Part shown: piece by piece, positions 16,009 to 23,543 of the stretch | How the letters are laid out: each line of letters starts with the position of its first letter | Numbering within the stretch: the stretch's first letter is position 1 | From: Rhizobium sp. Q54 | GTDB taxonomy: Bacteria > Pseudomonadota > Alphaproteobacteria > SHVZ01 | Direction: 5' to 3' | NCBI GenBank assembly: GCA_945871425.1 | Contig: CAMBVS010000011.1 | Span: forward strand, 1-64,000 | DNA: 64,000 nt | The notes under the pieces: model-generated | Databases searched by the model: none | What the model was told of the DNA's origin: nothing | Seen by the model: the letters and a program-made list of their open reading frames with translations, nothing else | Translations under genes and position numbers: made by a program

Positions 16009-17110
16009 GTGTCCTGATTCAGAAGTTTTGATGATTTTCGCTTGGTTGTCGGCGATTTTTTAGAGTGGCGAGGCAGAAGCGCTTTATCGACGCGAGGATG
16101 TCGTCAGCGGACCTGGTCCATTTGAACGGCTTGGGGTCGTCGTTGACGATCTTTATCTAGTCTTGGATCGCTCGTTTGAGCTGGCGGGTCGAGCGGTGGA
16201 CGCCGCGGCGGATTTGCTTTTCGGTGAGGTTGGCAAAGAACCGCTCGACCTGGTTGATCCATGACGCCGAGGTCGGGGTGAAGTGGACATGCCAGAGAGG
16301 ATGCCTAGCCAGCCATCGGCGGATTGCCGGAGTTTTGTGGGTGGCGTAATTGTCAATCACGAGGTGGACGTCGAGATCGGTCGGGACGTTGTTTTCGATT
16401 TCGCGCAAGAACTTGAGAAACTCGCGTCCACGATGGCGCGCGAAGCATCTTCCGATCACCTTTCCCGTCGCCGCATCGAGGGCGGCGAACAAGGACAGAG
16501 TTCCGTGGCGGGTATAGTCATGGCTACGCCGCTCGACCTGTCCGGGCCGCATCGGCAGCAGAGGCTGGGTGCGGTCGAGCGCCTGGATCTGGCTCTTCTC
16601 GTCGACGCAGAGCACCAAGGCCCGCTCAGGGGGCGCCATGTAGAGCCCGACGATGTCCCTCACCTTCTCGACGAAGAGCGGATCCTTCGAAAGCTTGAAT
16701 GTCTCCACCCGGTGCGGCTGCAGCCCGAACGCCTGCCAGATCCGGTGGATCGTCGAGGGCGCATGACCCGCCGCCGCAGCCATCGATCGTAGCGACCAGT
16801 GGGTCGCACCTCGCGGCGTCGTCTCCAGCGTTAGCCGGATCGTCTCGGCGATCTCGTCATCGCCGATCTGCTGCGGCGCGCCGGGGCGCGGTTCATCCAA
16901 AAGCCCGTCGACCCGGCGCTCGGCGAACCGCCGGCGCTACTTGCCGACCGTGTTCACGTCGGCGCCGATCCTCCGGGCGATCATCTGGTTTTCCTCGCCG
17001 TCGGCCGCAGCCAGCACAATCCGAGCCCGCCGCGCCAGTCCCTGTGCTGTCCGACGACGCCCGGCCAGACCCTCAAGTTCCGTCCGCTCCGAAGCCGTCA
17101 ACATGATTGG
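16009..17110 (-). mobile_element. IS630-family insertion sequence, degenerate
   Basis: The left end begins after a TA at 16007-16008 with GTGTCCTGATTCAGAAG. The element contains a single minus-strand transposase gene carrying two amber codons. I could not find a matching inverted repeat beyond the transposase start (17104), so the right boundary is approximate and that end may be lost or diverged. Confidence 0.75.
16019..17104 (-). pseudogene. IS630 transposase with two internal amber codons
   Basis: Reading from ATG at 17104 to TGA at 16019 gives 361 codons, the usual IS630 length. The frame is interrupted by TAG at 16937-16939 (VGK-stop-RRRF, where Trp would fit) and TAG at 16157-16159 (AIQD-stop-IKIVND, where Trp would fit). 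The helix-turn-helix start (MLTASERTELEGLAGRRRTA) lies before the first stop. The DDE residues are in the central part: [18 protein letters not shown] and [10 protein letters not shown]. Both lesions fit TGG to TAG changes. The central 247-residue frame alone would lack the DNA-binding N-terminus. Confidence 0.88.
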
Positions 17111-17288
17111 CCTGTCGGAAAGTGACGAAGCCGCTACTCACTCAGTCGGCGACCCGAGCGTCGGAAAGCGTTCCGCGGGCTTCGGCCGATGTGGGAACCC
17201 CGTGCCCCACCGGGCCGCCATCATAGAGTGCTGCCATGCTATTGCGAGCTGGGCACAGCTGGCGGTAGGAGTCGCCAGCGCGTTGCCT

Positions 17289-17525
17289 CTATGGTCGCTG
17301 AACACGCCTAAGCATCTTGGCCGCGTCGAAACCGATCGCCTTTGCGAGGTCGAGAAACTCGACCACGTCGAGGCGGCGCTCGCCGCCCTCATACTTCGCG
17401 ATGAAGGATTGGGGTTTGCCAAGTCGCTTGGCGACGTCGGCTTGGGTGAGCTCCGCCGTCAGGCGCGCCTCTATCAAAAGGGTCCGCAAGCGTTCTTGAC
17501 GGGGCGATCGAAGGGACTTCGCCAT
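17289..17525 (-). CDS. Small XRE-family DNA-binding protein
   Basis: A 78-residue single-domain protein starting MAKSLRSPRQERLRTLL. Its helix-turn-helix spans about residues 25-65 (LTQADVAKRLGKPQSFIAKY then EGGERRLDVVEFLDLAKAIG). The start at 17525 was chosen because the domain begins there; the frame is open for 67 more codons upstream, but those do not resemble a protein. It is divergent from the unknown gene at 17678, with a perfect palindrome between them, so it probably represses itself and that neighbour. Confidence 0.8.
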   Translation of the reverse strand: MAKSLRSPRQERLRTLLIEARLTAELTQADVAKRLGKPQSFIAKYEGGERRLDVVEFLDLAKAIGFDAAKMLRRVQRP

Positions 17526-17595
17526 GGACGAGGCGCCGCGCTCTTGTGTCGGCACCTCTGTTAGTGGTGCTTTTATTTTATCCCAAAAAAGGATA

Positions 17596-17611
17596 TTGGC
17601 AACGCTGCCAA
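17596..17611. promoter_or_regulatory. Candidate operator for the small XRE protein
   Basis: TTGGCA (17596-17601) and TGCCAA (17606-17611) are a perfect inverted repeat with a 4-base spacer. They lie between the divergent starts at 17525 and 17678, in a locally AT-richer stretch. The geometry suits an XRE dimer. Confidence 0.45.
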
Positions 17612-17677
17612 AGTGCGAATGCACTGGGCGGACGCTTGAAACAGGATTCAAAGTTAGCGGCGGAGGCGCGTCAAGCC

Positions 17678-18418
17678 ATGACCGTTGAAGTTTCGAACGA
17701 TCCCAATGGGGCGTTGTCGCATTCACCGAAGGACCGAGTGCCTCTCGCCGAGGTGATGTCGGCTTTGGACGTGGTCCGGGTCGCCGACGATGCTCGGATA
17801 GCCGATGTGATCGCGCAACGGCAGGGACTAATCAATCTCCCAACCGCAATCCCTGGCATCGTCTCCACGAATCCGAAATTGATCATGGCGGCATTCGCCG
17901 CTGCCTTCTGTGCCGGCGAGAGGTTGACGCATCTTGGCCCAGTCGACCTCGGTGGCGACACGATCATCTTCGGTGTGACCCGATCAGCGCTCAAGGCTGC
18001 GGAGACGCATTCCCTTGGCGAACCGAACGAAGATTTGTCGGGCCACTTCAGCAGAGCCCGGTTGGCTCGAGATCTCGTGGTGGATTGGGCGGTGTCCGGC
18101 CCACCTGCGCAATCCGCCCGCGTTCGCCAGCAAAGGATCATTGGATGGCTTCGGCCGATCAAGGAGCGGATCGGCCCGACAGTCGCCGTCGAATTGGTTG
18201 ACCGGATCTGGGCATACGAGGGTGGACGATGGACGCGCGAGAAAGGGGCAACCTACGTAGACCATGAATGCCATGCTGTTATCGTTCTTTCGATGGAGTT
18301 CATCGACGACCTCGAATACGTCCTCTATCGCGAGATGCACGTCGCCCATCGCGCCGATGGCCGCATCACGGATGATGAATGGGCCGCCCTCAAGGCGTGG
18401 GCAGGTGTCGGTCCGTAG
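17678..18418 (+). CDS. Hypothetical protein, divergent from XRE regulator
   Basis: A protein of 246 residues that I do not recognise. The start at 17678 (MTVEVSNDPNG) has GGAGG about twelve bases upstream; a longer frame from 17546 is open but would cover the intergenic palindrome. No signal peptide or membrane segment is evident. The C-terminal part (AHRADGRITDDEWAALKAWA) is acidic and helical. A small XRE gene divergent from a larger gene is seen in mobile elements and some toxin-antitoxin or phage modules, but nothing here proves that role. Confidence 0.65.
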   Translation: MTVEVSNDPNGALSHSPKDRVPLAEVMSALDVVRVADDARIADVIAQRQGLINLPTAIPGIVSTNPKLIMAAFAAAFCAGERLTHLGPVDLGGDTIIFGVTRSALKAAETHSLGEPNEDLSGHFSRARLARDLVVDWAVSGPPAQSARVRQQRIIGWLRPIKERIGPTVAVELVDRIWAYEGGRWTREKGATYVDHECHAVIVLSMEFIDDLEYVLYREMHVAHRADGRITDDEWAALKAWAGVGP

Positions 18419-18757
18419 CCATGAGCCCCGGAGACGGCGCGGACTGCATCGGTGGCTTCGGTCGTCGTGCGAGCCGGTGACAGTCATCATTTCAGGCTTC
18501 GTCGGGTCATGGGCGATCGCCTTGGTAGCGACTAGAGAAGATCACCGGGACCGCCACCTACTGCTGGGATGCGCGCCTGTCGTCGCGTTACGAACAAGAT
18601 CGGAGAGGTGTCTATGCAGGCCACAGACAGATATATACGCGGCGGCGCATATTTTCTTTGTATTCGCCGATCAGTATATTGACTGAATATGCTGTTAGGC
18701 GTATAAAACTGCTGTATACTCTATCACGTATGAACCCGGCCCACCCGGAGCCTCTCC
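18419..18757. other. Intergenic region holding the hipBA control sequences
   Basis: No convincing gene is seen between the unknown ORF and hipB. The right half is AT-rich and contains the promoter and inverted repeats listed separately. An ATG at 18730 opens the hipA frame across hipB, but this is only an open shadow frame. Confidence 0.6.
18676..18719 (+). promoter_or_regulatory. hipBA promoter with two candidate HipB operators
   Basis: TTGACT (18679-18684), a 17-base spacer and TATAAA (18702-18707) form a near-consensus sigma-70 promoter. One inverted repeat ATATT-5-AATAT (18676-18690) covers the -35 box. Another, GTATA-9-TATAC (18701-18719), covers the -10 box. Operators overlapping both boxes fit autorepression by HipB. 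Confidence 0.55.
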
Positions 18758-19009
18758 ATGGACCAGATCGTCCGCACGCCCCACCAGATGGGGTCGGCTC
18801 TCCGCCGTATCCGCCGCCAACGGGGCCTGAGCCAGGGCGAGCTCGCCGCCCGCGCGCATCTCCGGCAGGCGACGATCTCCGAGTTCGAGGCCGGAAAAGG
18901 CTCGACCCGCCTCGACACCATCATCGCCATCATGGTCGCCCTCGACCTCGAGATGGTCGTCCGGCCGCGGACCACCAGCGCGCCCGAAGACATTGGGAAG
19001 GCCTACTGA
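18758..19009 (+). CDS. hipB: HipB-type antitoxin, XRE DNA-binding
   Basis: An 83-residue protein with an XRE helix-turn-helix (GSALRRIRRQRGLSQGELAA, then LRQATISEFEAGKGSTRLDT) and the short C-terminal strand typical of HipB. It binds its own promoter and inactivates HipA. Its TGA overlaps the hipA ATG by one base (19009), ensuring coupled translation. Confidence 0.92.
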   Translation: MDQIVRTPHQMGSALRRIRRQRGLSQGELAARAHLRQATISEFEAGKGSTRLDTIIAIMVALDLEMVVRPRTTSAPEDIGKAY

Positions 19010-20331
19010 TGCCCCGTCGGCCCCGTCACGCTCCGCTCAAGGTCTGCCTCAACGGCCGCCTGGTCGGTCACCTCCGTCGCCAGGCGAGCGGTGCCATCGA
19101 CTTCCGCTACGATCCGGACTGGCTCGCCTGGGAGCATGCGCTCCCGGTCTCCTTCTCGCTCCCGCTCCGCGAAGACCGCTACATCGGCGCGCCGGTGATC
19201 GCGGTCTTCGACAACCTGCTTCCCGACAACGACAGGATCCGCCAGCGCATGGCTGAGCGGATGCACGCGGATGGCACCGACGCCTACAGCCTGCTCTTGG
19301 CCGCCGGCCGGGACTGCGTGGGTGCGTTGCAGTTCCTGCCAGCCGATCTCGATCCGGGACCGACAGGCGCAATCGACGGCACACCCGTCAGCGAGGAGGA
19401 GATCGGGACTCTTCTCGACAATCTCGCCGGAACTCCGCTCGGTCTCAGCGAGAGCGACGACTTCCGGATCTCGATCGCCGGCGCGCAGGAGAAGACGGCC
19501 TTGCTGCGCGTCGACGGTCGCTGGCTGAAGCCGCGCGGGACGACGGCGACGACGCATATCCTGAAGCCGCCGATCGGCCCGACCAAGGGACATCCCGATC
19601 TCTCGGACAGCGTCGAGAACGAATGGCTCAGCCTCGCGCTCGTCAGGGCCATGGGGCTGCCGGCGGCGGAGGCGGAGATGGCTGATTTCGCCGGCCGAAA
19701 GGCGCTCGTTGTCGAGCGATTCGACCGCCTATGGACCGACGAGACCCCCAGTCGGCTACTGAGATTGCCGCAGGAGGATTGCTGCCAGGCGCTCGGCGTT
19801 CCGCCGACGGCGAAGTACGAATCCGAGGGCGGGCCAGGTATCGGGCGGATCCTCGAGCTACTTAGAGCCAGCGACCGTCCGGCCGAAGACTGCAAAGTCT
19901 TCCTCAAGACCCAGATCGTCTTCTGGCTCATGGCCGCGCCCGATGGGCATGCCAAGAACTTCAGCCTGCTGCTCTCGGCCGGCGGCCGCTTCCACCTGGC
20001 GCCGCTCTACGACGTGATGTCGGCCGAGTCCTATGCGAGATCGAGGCAGCTCGATGGACGAAAGCTCAAGCTCTCCATGGCCGTCGGCGACAACAGGCAC
20101 TACGAAATCGAGGAGATCGCGCCGAGACACTTCATCCAGACCGGCGTCAGGTACGGGCTCGCCAAGACGCAAGTGGAGGAGATCCTGGACGAAGTCGGAA
20201 AGGCAGCACTTAAGGCGATTGATACGGTGATGGCCGCCTTGCCGGCGTCGGTGCCGGCGAGCACGGCCGAGCCGATCATCGAGGGCATGCGGAAGCGGCT
20301 GACGCTGATCGAAGGGCGTTCCAAAGTCTAA
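19009..20331 (+). CDS. hipA: HipA-type serine/threonine kinase toxin
   Basis: 440 residues, close to the length of E. coli HipA. The couple_hipA domain is at the N-terminus (VCLNGRLVGHL). The regulatory Ser near 155 in the Gly-rich loop (ISIAGAQEK), catalytic Asp near 312 (PDGHAKNFS) and metal-binding Asp near 335 (APLYDVMSAESY) are all present, so the kinase should be active. In studied systems HipA phosphorylates GltX (glutamyl-tRNA synthetase) and induces growth arrest; whether this copy targets GltX is not known. It lies inside the island, 450 bases from the integrases, and may help maintain the element. Confidence 0.93.
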   Translation: MPRRPRHAPLKVCLNGRLVGHLRRQASGAIDFRYDPDWLAWEHALPVSFSLPLREDRYIGAPVIAVFDNLLPDNDRIRQRMAERMHADGTDAYSLLLAAGRDCVGALQFLPADLDPGPTGAIDGTPVSEEEIGTLLDNLAGTPLGLSESDDFRISIAGAQEKTALLRVDGRWLKPRGTTATTHILKPPIGPTKGHPDLSDSVENEWLSLALVRAMGLPAAEAEMADFAGRKALVVERFDRLWTDETPSRLLRLPQEDCCQALGVPPTAKYESEGGPGIGRILELLRASDRPAEDCKVFLKTQIVFWLMAAPDGHAKNFSLLLSAGGRFHLAPLYDVMSAESYARSRQLDGRKLKLSMAVGDNRHYEIEEIAPRHFIQTGVRYGLAKTQVEEILDEVGKAALKAIDTVMAALPASVPASTAEPIIEGMRKRLTLIEGRSKV

Positions 20332-20779
20332 TCCACCCGAACCCTGTCAATCCGCGGCCGGATCTTGTTCCACGGCCGCAAATGCGTTAGTCGAAAGACG
20401 GCAGCCTGAGACCCGGAAAGCGAGCCGGTGGGGTTCTCCGCGGCGATGTCGCGAGGATCAATAGATGCGGGTGATACGCGGCCCGCCAGGCCGCCGCGCT
20501 CTCGCCCCGTTGAGTACTCTAATCTCGGTTGTCAAGCCCTCACTCGTTCTTCGCGGGCCTTGACGTCGAGTTGGGTCGAGGCGAGCCCATCAGAGCCAAG
20601 AAGAGAGAGGCGGGCGGCCCGCAGGGCGAGTTATGAGAAAAAATCTGCCTCAGGATGCCGACCCTGCACCAAAAGTGAGCCAGAGCCCCAGTTCGATGCC
20701 GAATTACACCGATTGGCGACAATCTTAGTCGTCGATTGATGACATTCGGTAAAGTCGCCGAACGGCGACATATCCCGGG
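20332..20779. other. Intergenic region between hipA and the integrase genes
   Basis: About 450 bases with no convincing gene on either strand. Apart from the hairpin after hipA I see nothing I can name. The part near 20660-20740 is less GC-rich and might be old mobile-element debris, but I cannot match it to anything in the window. Confidence 0.5.
20354..20379 (+). terminator. Possible terminator downstream of hipA
   Basis: GCGGCCG (20354-20360) and CGGCCGC (20373-20379) form a perfect 7-bp GC stem with a 12-base loop, 23 bases after the hipA stop. There is no T-tract, so termination strength is uncertain. Confidence 0.35.
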
Positions 20780-22012
20780 CTATTCTTTGGAATTCCAGCA
20801 GAATACGGCCCATTCCTGCATCATTTCGATCCGTTTGCCGAAGAGATCGCCTCGCCTGTAGGCACGCTCGACCCCGCTAGGTATGACGTGCGCAAGGGCC
20901 ATTTCGGCCACTTCCGGCGGGTAGCTCGTCCGCTCCGCGGCCCAGTCCCGGAAGGTCGACCGGAAGCCATGCGGCGTCAGGTCCGGTCGTTCCATCCGGT
21001 GAAGCAGGGCCCGAAACGCGTTCTCGCTGAGAGGTCGGCCGCGACGGCCGCCCGGGAAGAGGTAATCGTCGGATAACGGTGCGGCCTCGTCGACGAGCTG
21101 GAGCGCACGATCCGACAACGGCACGCGATGCTCACGGCCCGCCTTGATGCGTTCCGGCGGGATCGTCCACACCGAGGTCTGGCGATTGATCTCGCTGTCC
21201 GTCGCGCCTGTGACTTCGCTCGTACGCGCCGCCGTCAGGATGAGGAACTCGAGGGCTCGCGCGACAATCCCATCCTGCGCGCGGAGTTCGACCATGAAGG
21301 CGCCGACTTCGTCGATAGGCAGCGCCGGATGATGCCGGACTTTGGCAACCCGGCTCCGCGCCGGCAGAAGCTTGTCGAGTGTACCTTTCCATCTTGCGGG
21401 ATTTGGTCCCTCCCGGAGGCCGCGCACCTGCGCCCAGTCGAGAACTGCCTCGATACGGCCGCGAACCCGCATCGCCGTTTCGGTCTTGGCATACCAGATC
21501 GGTCGCAGCGCCTTGTCCACGAGGTTCACATCGATCACGTGGACGGGGAGGGCGCCCAGTACCGGATATGCATAGGCCTCGAGCGTCGAACTCCATTGTT
21601 CATGATGCTTCTCGCTTCGCCATCCGGGATGATGGGCTTCGACATAGGCAGCGGCACAGTCGCGAAAAGCCATCGCCCTCGCTGCTTCCGAGACGCGTTG
21701 CGCTCGCGCGCTACGGCGTGCCTCGATCGGATCGACGCCGTCGAGCAGCTGCCCGCGGGCAGTTCGCGCCTTGTCGCGCGCTTCGGCCAGGCTCACCGTA
21801 TGAAGCGGGCCTAGACCCATGTCGCGGGGCGTCTTCCGCCCGTTCAGCCGGTATCGGAAGATCCAAGATCGGCCGCCTGCATTCGAAACCTGAAGATACA
21901 GACCATCGCCGTCGGCGTAGAGGCCTGGCTCCGTCAGCCGGCCCACCGCGAGGGCGCTGAGACGGCCAATGGTTCGCCGTTCTCTACGCTTGAAGCTCAG
22001 AACGGTGGTCAT
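20780..22012 (-). CDS. Tyrosine recombinase/integrase (P4 type, DUF4102 arm-binding domain)
   Basis: 410 residues. The N-terminal DUF4102 domain (about 15-100, LTEPGLYADGDGLYLQVSNA) is typical of island and P4-phage integrases. The catalytic domain has Arg in TAARTSEVTG, H348 and R351 in HGFRSTFR, H375 in ALAHVIPSG and the nucleophile Tyr near 385 in AYRRGD. It overlaps the stop of the upstream integrase by four bases. It should catalyse integration into and excision from the tRNA-Glu site at 23472-23515. Confidence 0.93.
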   Translation of the reverse strand: MTTVLSFKRRERRTIGRLSALAVGRLTEPGLYADGDGLYLQVSNAGGRSWIFRYRLNGRKTPRDMGLGPLHTVSLAEARDKARTARGQLLDGVDPIEARRSARAQRVSEAARAMAFRDCAAAYVEAHHPGWRSEKHHEQWSSTLEAYAYPVLGALPVHVIDVNLVDKALRPIWYAKTETAMRVRGRIEAVLDWAQVRGLREGPNPARWKGTLDKLLPARSRVAKVRHHPALPIDEVGAFMVELRAQDGIVARALEFLILTAARTSEVTGATDSEINRQTSVWTIPPERIKAGREHRVPLSDRALQLVDEAAPLSDDYLFPGGRRGRPLSENAFRALLHRMERPDLTPHGFRSTFRDWAAERTSYPPEVAEMALAHVIPSGVERAYRRGDLFGKRIEMMQEWAVFCWNSKE

Positions 22013-23325
22013 TTTCCCGGACCTGAGTTTTCTGGGCAGCCCGCCTTCAGATCGAGAACGGGTGCGTCGTTCGCGAGCGAGAAGCCGAGCCTAGGCAGGT
22101 TGCTCCGGATTTCCTCGTCGACATAGCTCTGCGCCAGATGGGCGTAGTGCTTTTCGGTGATCCGCGTATCTGAGTGTCCGAGCTGGCTGGCGATGACGCC
22201 GAGAGACACGCGACGCATGGCCAGCCACGACGCATGTGTGTGCCGAAGCAGATGAAAATGCGCCGGCGGTTCGATGCTGGCGCGTGCGGAGGCCTCGCGC
22301 ATGAGCCGTTGCTGATGGTTCTTACCCCAGGCGCTGCCGTCGGGCCGGCAGAAGGCCAATGACTCTCTCGGGCGGCCCAATGTCACCGCATCGAACACGC
22401 CGAGGCCCTCGTCGCTGAGGCGGACATGGCGCGCCTTACCGCCTTTGCCGTTTCGGACGAAGACCTTCTTGGCCGCGAGGCTGTAGTCGCCGCAGCGGAT
22501 ACCGGCGAGCTCCTGATACCGGCATCCGGTCATGATCGCGGCGTAGATAAGCCGCTGGAAGGCAGCGTCTGTCACGTGCAGGAGCCGCAGCACCTCTTCC
22601 TCGCTTAGAAAGCGGACGATCGCGACATCGACCCGCGGGAACGGCCGGACTTTGCGCCAAGCGATATCGGAGGCGACCTGGTTCTCGCGGAAGGCATGGT
22701 TCAGGAGCGCCTTGAGCACGGTGAGCTTGTGGTTCGCCGTGACCTTGCGTCGTCGCAGCGCCTCTGCCGGATCGAAATGGGGCTTGCGGGCCTTCGGCTT
22801 CTCGCCTTGCTTCGCGCGGAGCGGGACCGGCGCAAAGGCGAGGTTCTGATGCCAGTCTCGGATGCGGCGGGTGGTGAGCTTCGCCACCTCGATAGTGCCG
22901 AGCGCCGGCACGATGTCGCGATCGATGATGCGGCGGAACTCGTCGATCGCCCGGCCGCGTGCCCGGAAGTCGGCGAAGTAGTCTTCGGCCGCGTCCTGGA
23001 CGGTGAGAAGCCGCCTCGGGCCTTGCCCGGCATCGGCGAGGGCGAGCTGCGCAAGCCAGCTCCGGGCCCGTTCCTGCGCCTGATCGAAAGAGAGCGTGCG
23101 GACGCCATCGGCGTCGGCGATGTCGTCGGCGACGCCGAGCGGCTCGAACCGGCGGCCGACCGCGCTGTCATAGGCGCGCGCGATCCATGTACCGCCCTTC
23201 GCTCCCTTGCGATAGCCGACGACCAAGCCCTTCTGGATTCCTTTCCAGTAGGGATCCCGTCGCGCCTTGAGCTTGAGGCGCGACGTCCTGGTTTCGAGAC
23301 GCGTGTCACGGACGGTCCGAGCCAA
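22009..23325 (-). CDS. Second tyrosine recombinase/phage-type integrase
   Basis: 438 residues. It has a SAM-like core-binding domain (about 105-210), Arg in MTGCRYQELAGI, HLLRHTHASWL (His/Arg) and the nucleophile Tyr in ITEKHYAHL. The start at 23325 is a TTG preceded by GGAGCGGAGC; no better ATG precedes it. The next integrase follows with a four-base overlap, so the two are made together. It differs clearly from its partner in domain layout (no DUF4102), so this is not a recent duplication. It lies 146 bases from the tRNA-Glu fragment. Confidence 0.92.
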   Translation of the reverse strand: MARTVRDTRLETRTSRLKLKARRDPYWKGIQKGLVVGYRKGAKGGTWIARAYDSAVGRRFEPLGVADDIADADGVRTLSFDQAQERARSWLAQLALADAGQGPRRLLTVQDAAEDYFADFRARGRAIDEFRRIIDRDIVPALGTIEVAKLTTRRIRDWHQNLAFAPVPLRAKQGEKPKARKPHFDPAEALRRRKVTANHKLTVLKALLNHAFRENQVASDIAWRKVRPFPRVDVAIVRFLSEEEVLRLLHVTDAAFQRLIYAAIMTGCRYQELAGIRCGDYSLAAKKVFVRNGKGGKARHVRLSDEGLGVFDAVTLGRPRESLAFCRPDGSAWGKNHQQRLMREASARASIEPPAHFHLLRHTHASWLAMRRVSLGVIASQLGHSDTRITEKHYAHLAQSYVDEEIRSNLPRLGFSLANDAPVLDLKAGCPENSGPGK

Positions 23326-23471
23326 GCTCCGCTCCGAAAACGTACGTCAAAAAGCTGACGGGTCTGTTGCAAAAACCTGAGTCTGAGCTTGGAGCGCGGC
23401 TCTCAAAAAGTCAATAAAATCGCATAAACTTCAACGAACTATGGCGAACTTCGGCGGACGCGTGCTAACAT

Positions 23472-23515
23472 CTTTCACGTTGGTAACACGGGTTCGAATC
23501 CCGTTGGGGACGCCA
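23472..23515 (+). other. tRNA-Glu 3' fragment: attachment site at the island edge
   Basis: The 44 bases comprise an anticodon loop CTTTCAC (anticodon TTC, Glu), the 3' anticodon stem, variable loop, a complete T arm around GGTTCGAATCC, the 3' acceptor strand TGGGGAC, discriminator G and encoded CCA. The 5' half is absent: no complementary GTCCCCA acceptor strand is found upstream, and the bases before the loop do not pair with GTTGG. A 3' tRNA fragment next to integrase genes is the classic mark of an att site duplicated by site-specific integration. The chromosome continues to the right. Confidence 0.85.
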
Positions 23516-23543
23516 GCACCTTGCATGTTCACACCGACTGGTC

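Noticed and set aside
3354-16939. Three premature TAG codons considered as evidence of amber recoding.
   Set aside because: Several intact genes in the window end normally in TAG (for example those ending at 24959, 31995 and 36198), and the amber codons occur only in damaged transposase genes.
17104-17288. Matching right inverted repeat of the IS630 element.
   Set aside because: No sequence complementary to GTGTCCTGATTCAGAAG was found beyond the transposase start; the boundary is left approximate.
18658-19008. hipA frame open far upstream, giving a possible longer HipA from 18730.
   Set aside because: The extra residues are Pro/Arg/His-rich shadow sequence over hipB. The ATG at 19009 gives the normal HipA length, with catalytic residues at the expected positions.
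20640-20779. Possible remnant of another insertion sequence near the integrase 3' end.
   Set aside because: The base composition shifts here, but I could not match it to any element or find inverted repeats.
23440-23515. Complete tRNA-Glu gene.
   Set aside because: The T arm and 3' acceptor are perfect, but no complementary 5' acceptor strand, D arm or paired 5' anticodon stem is found upstream, so only the 3' part is present.
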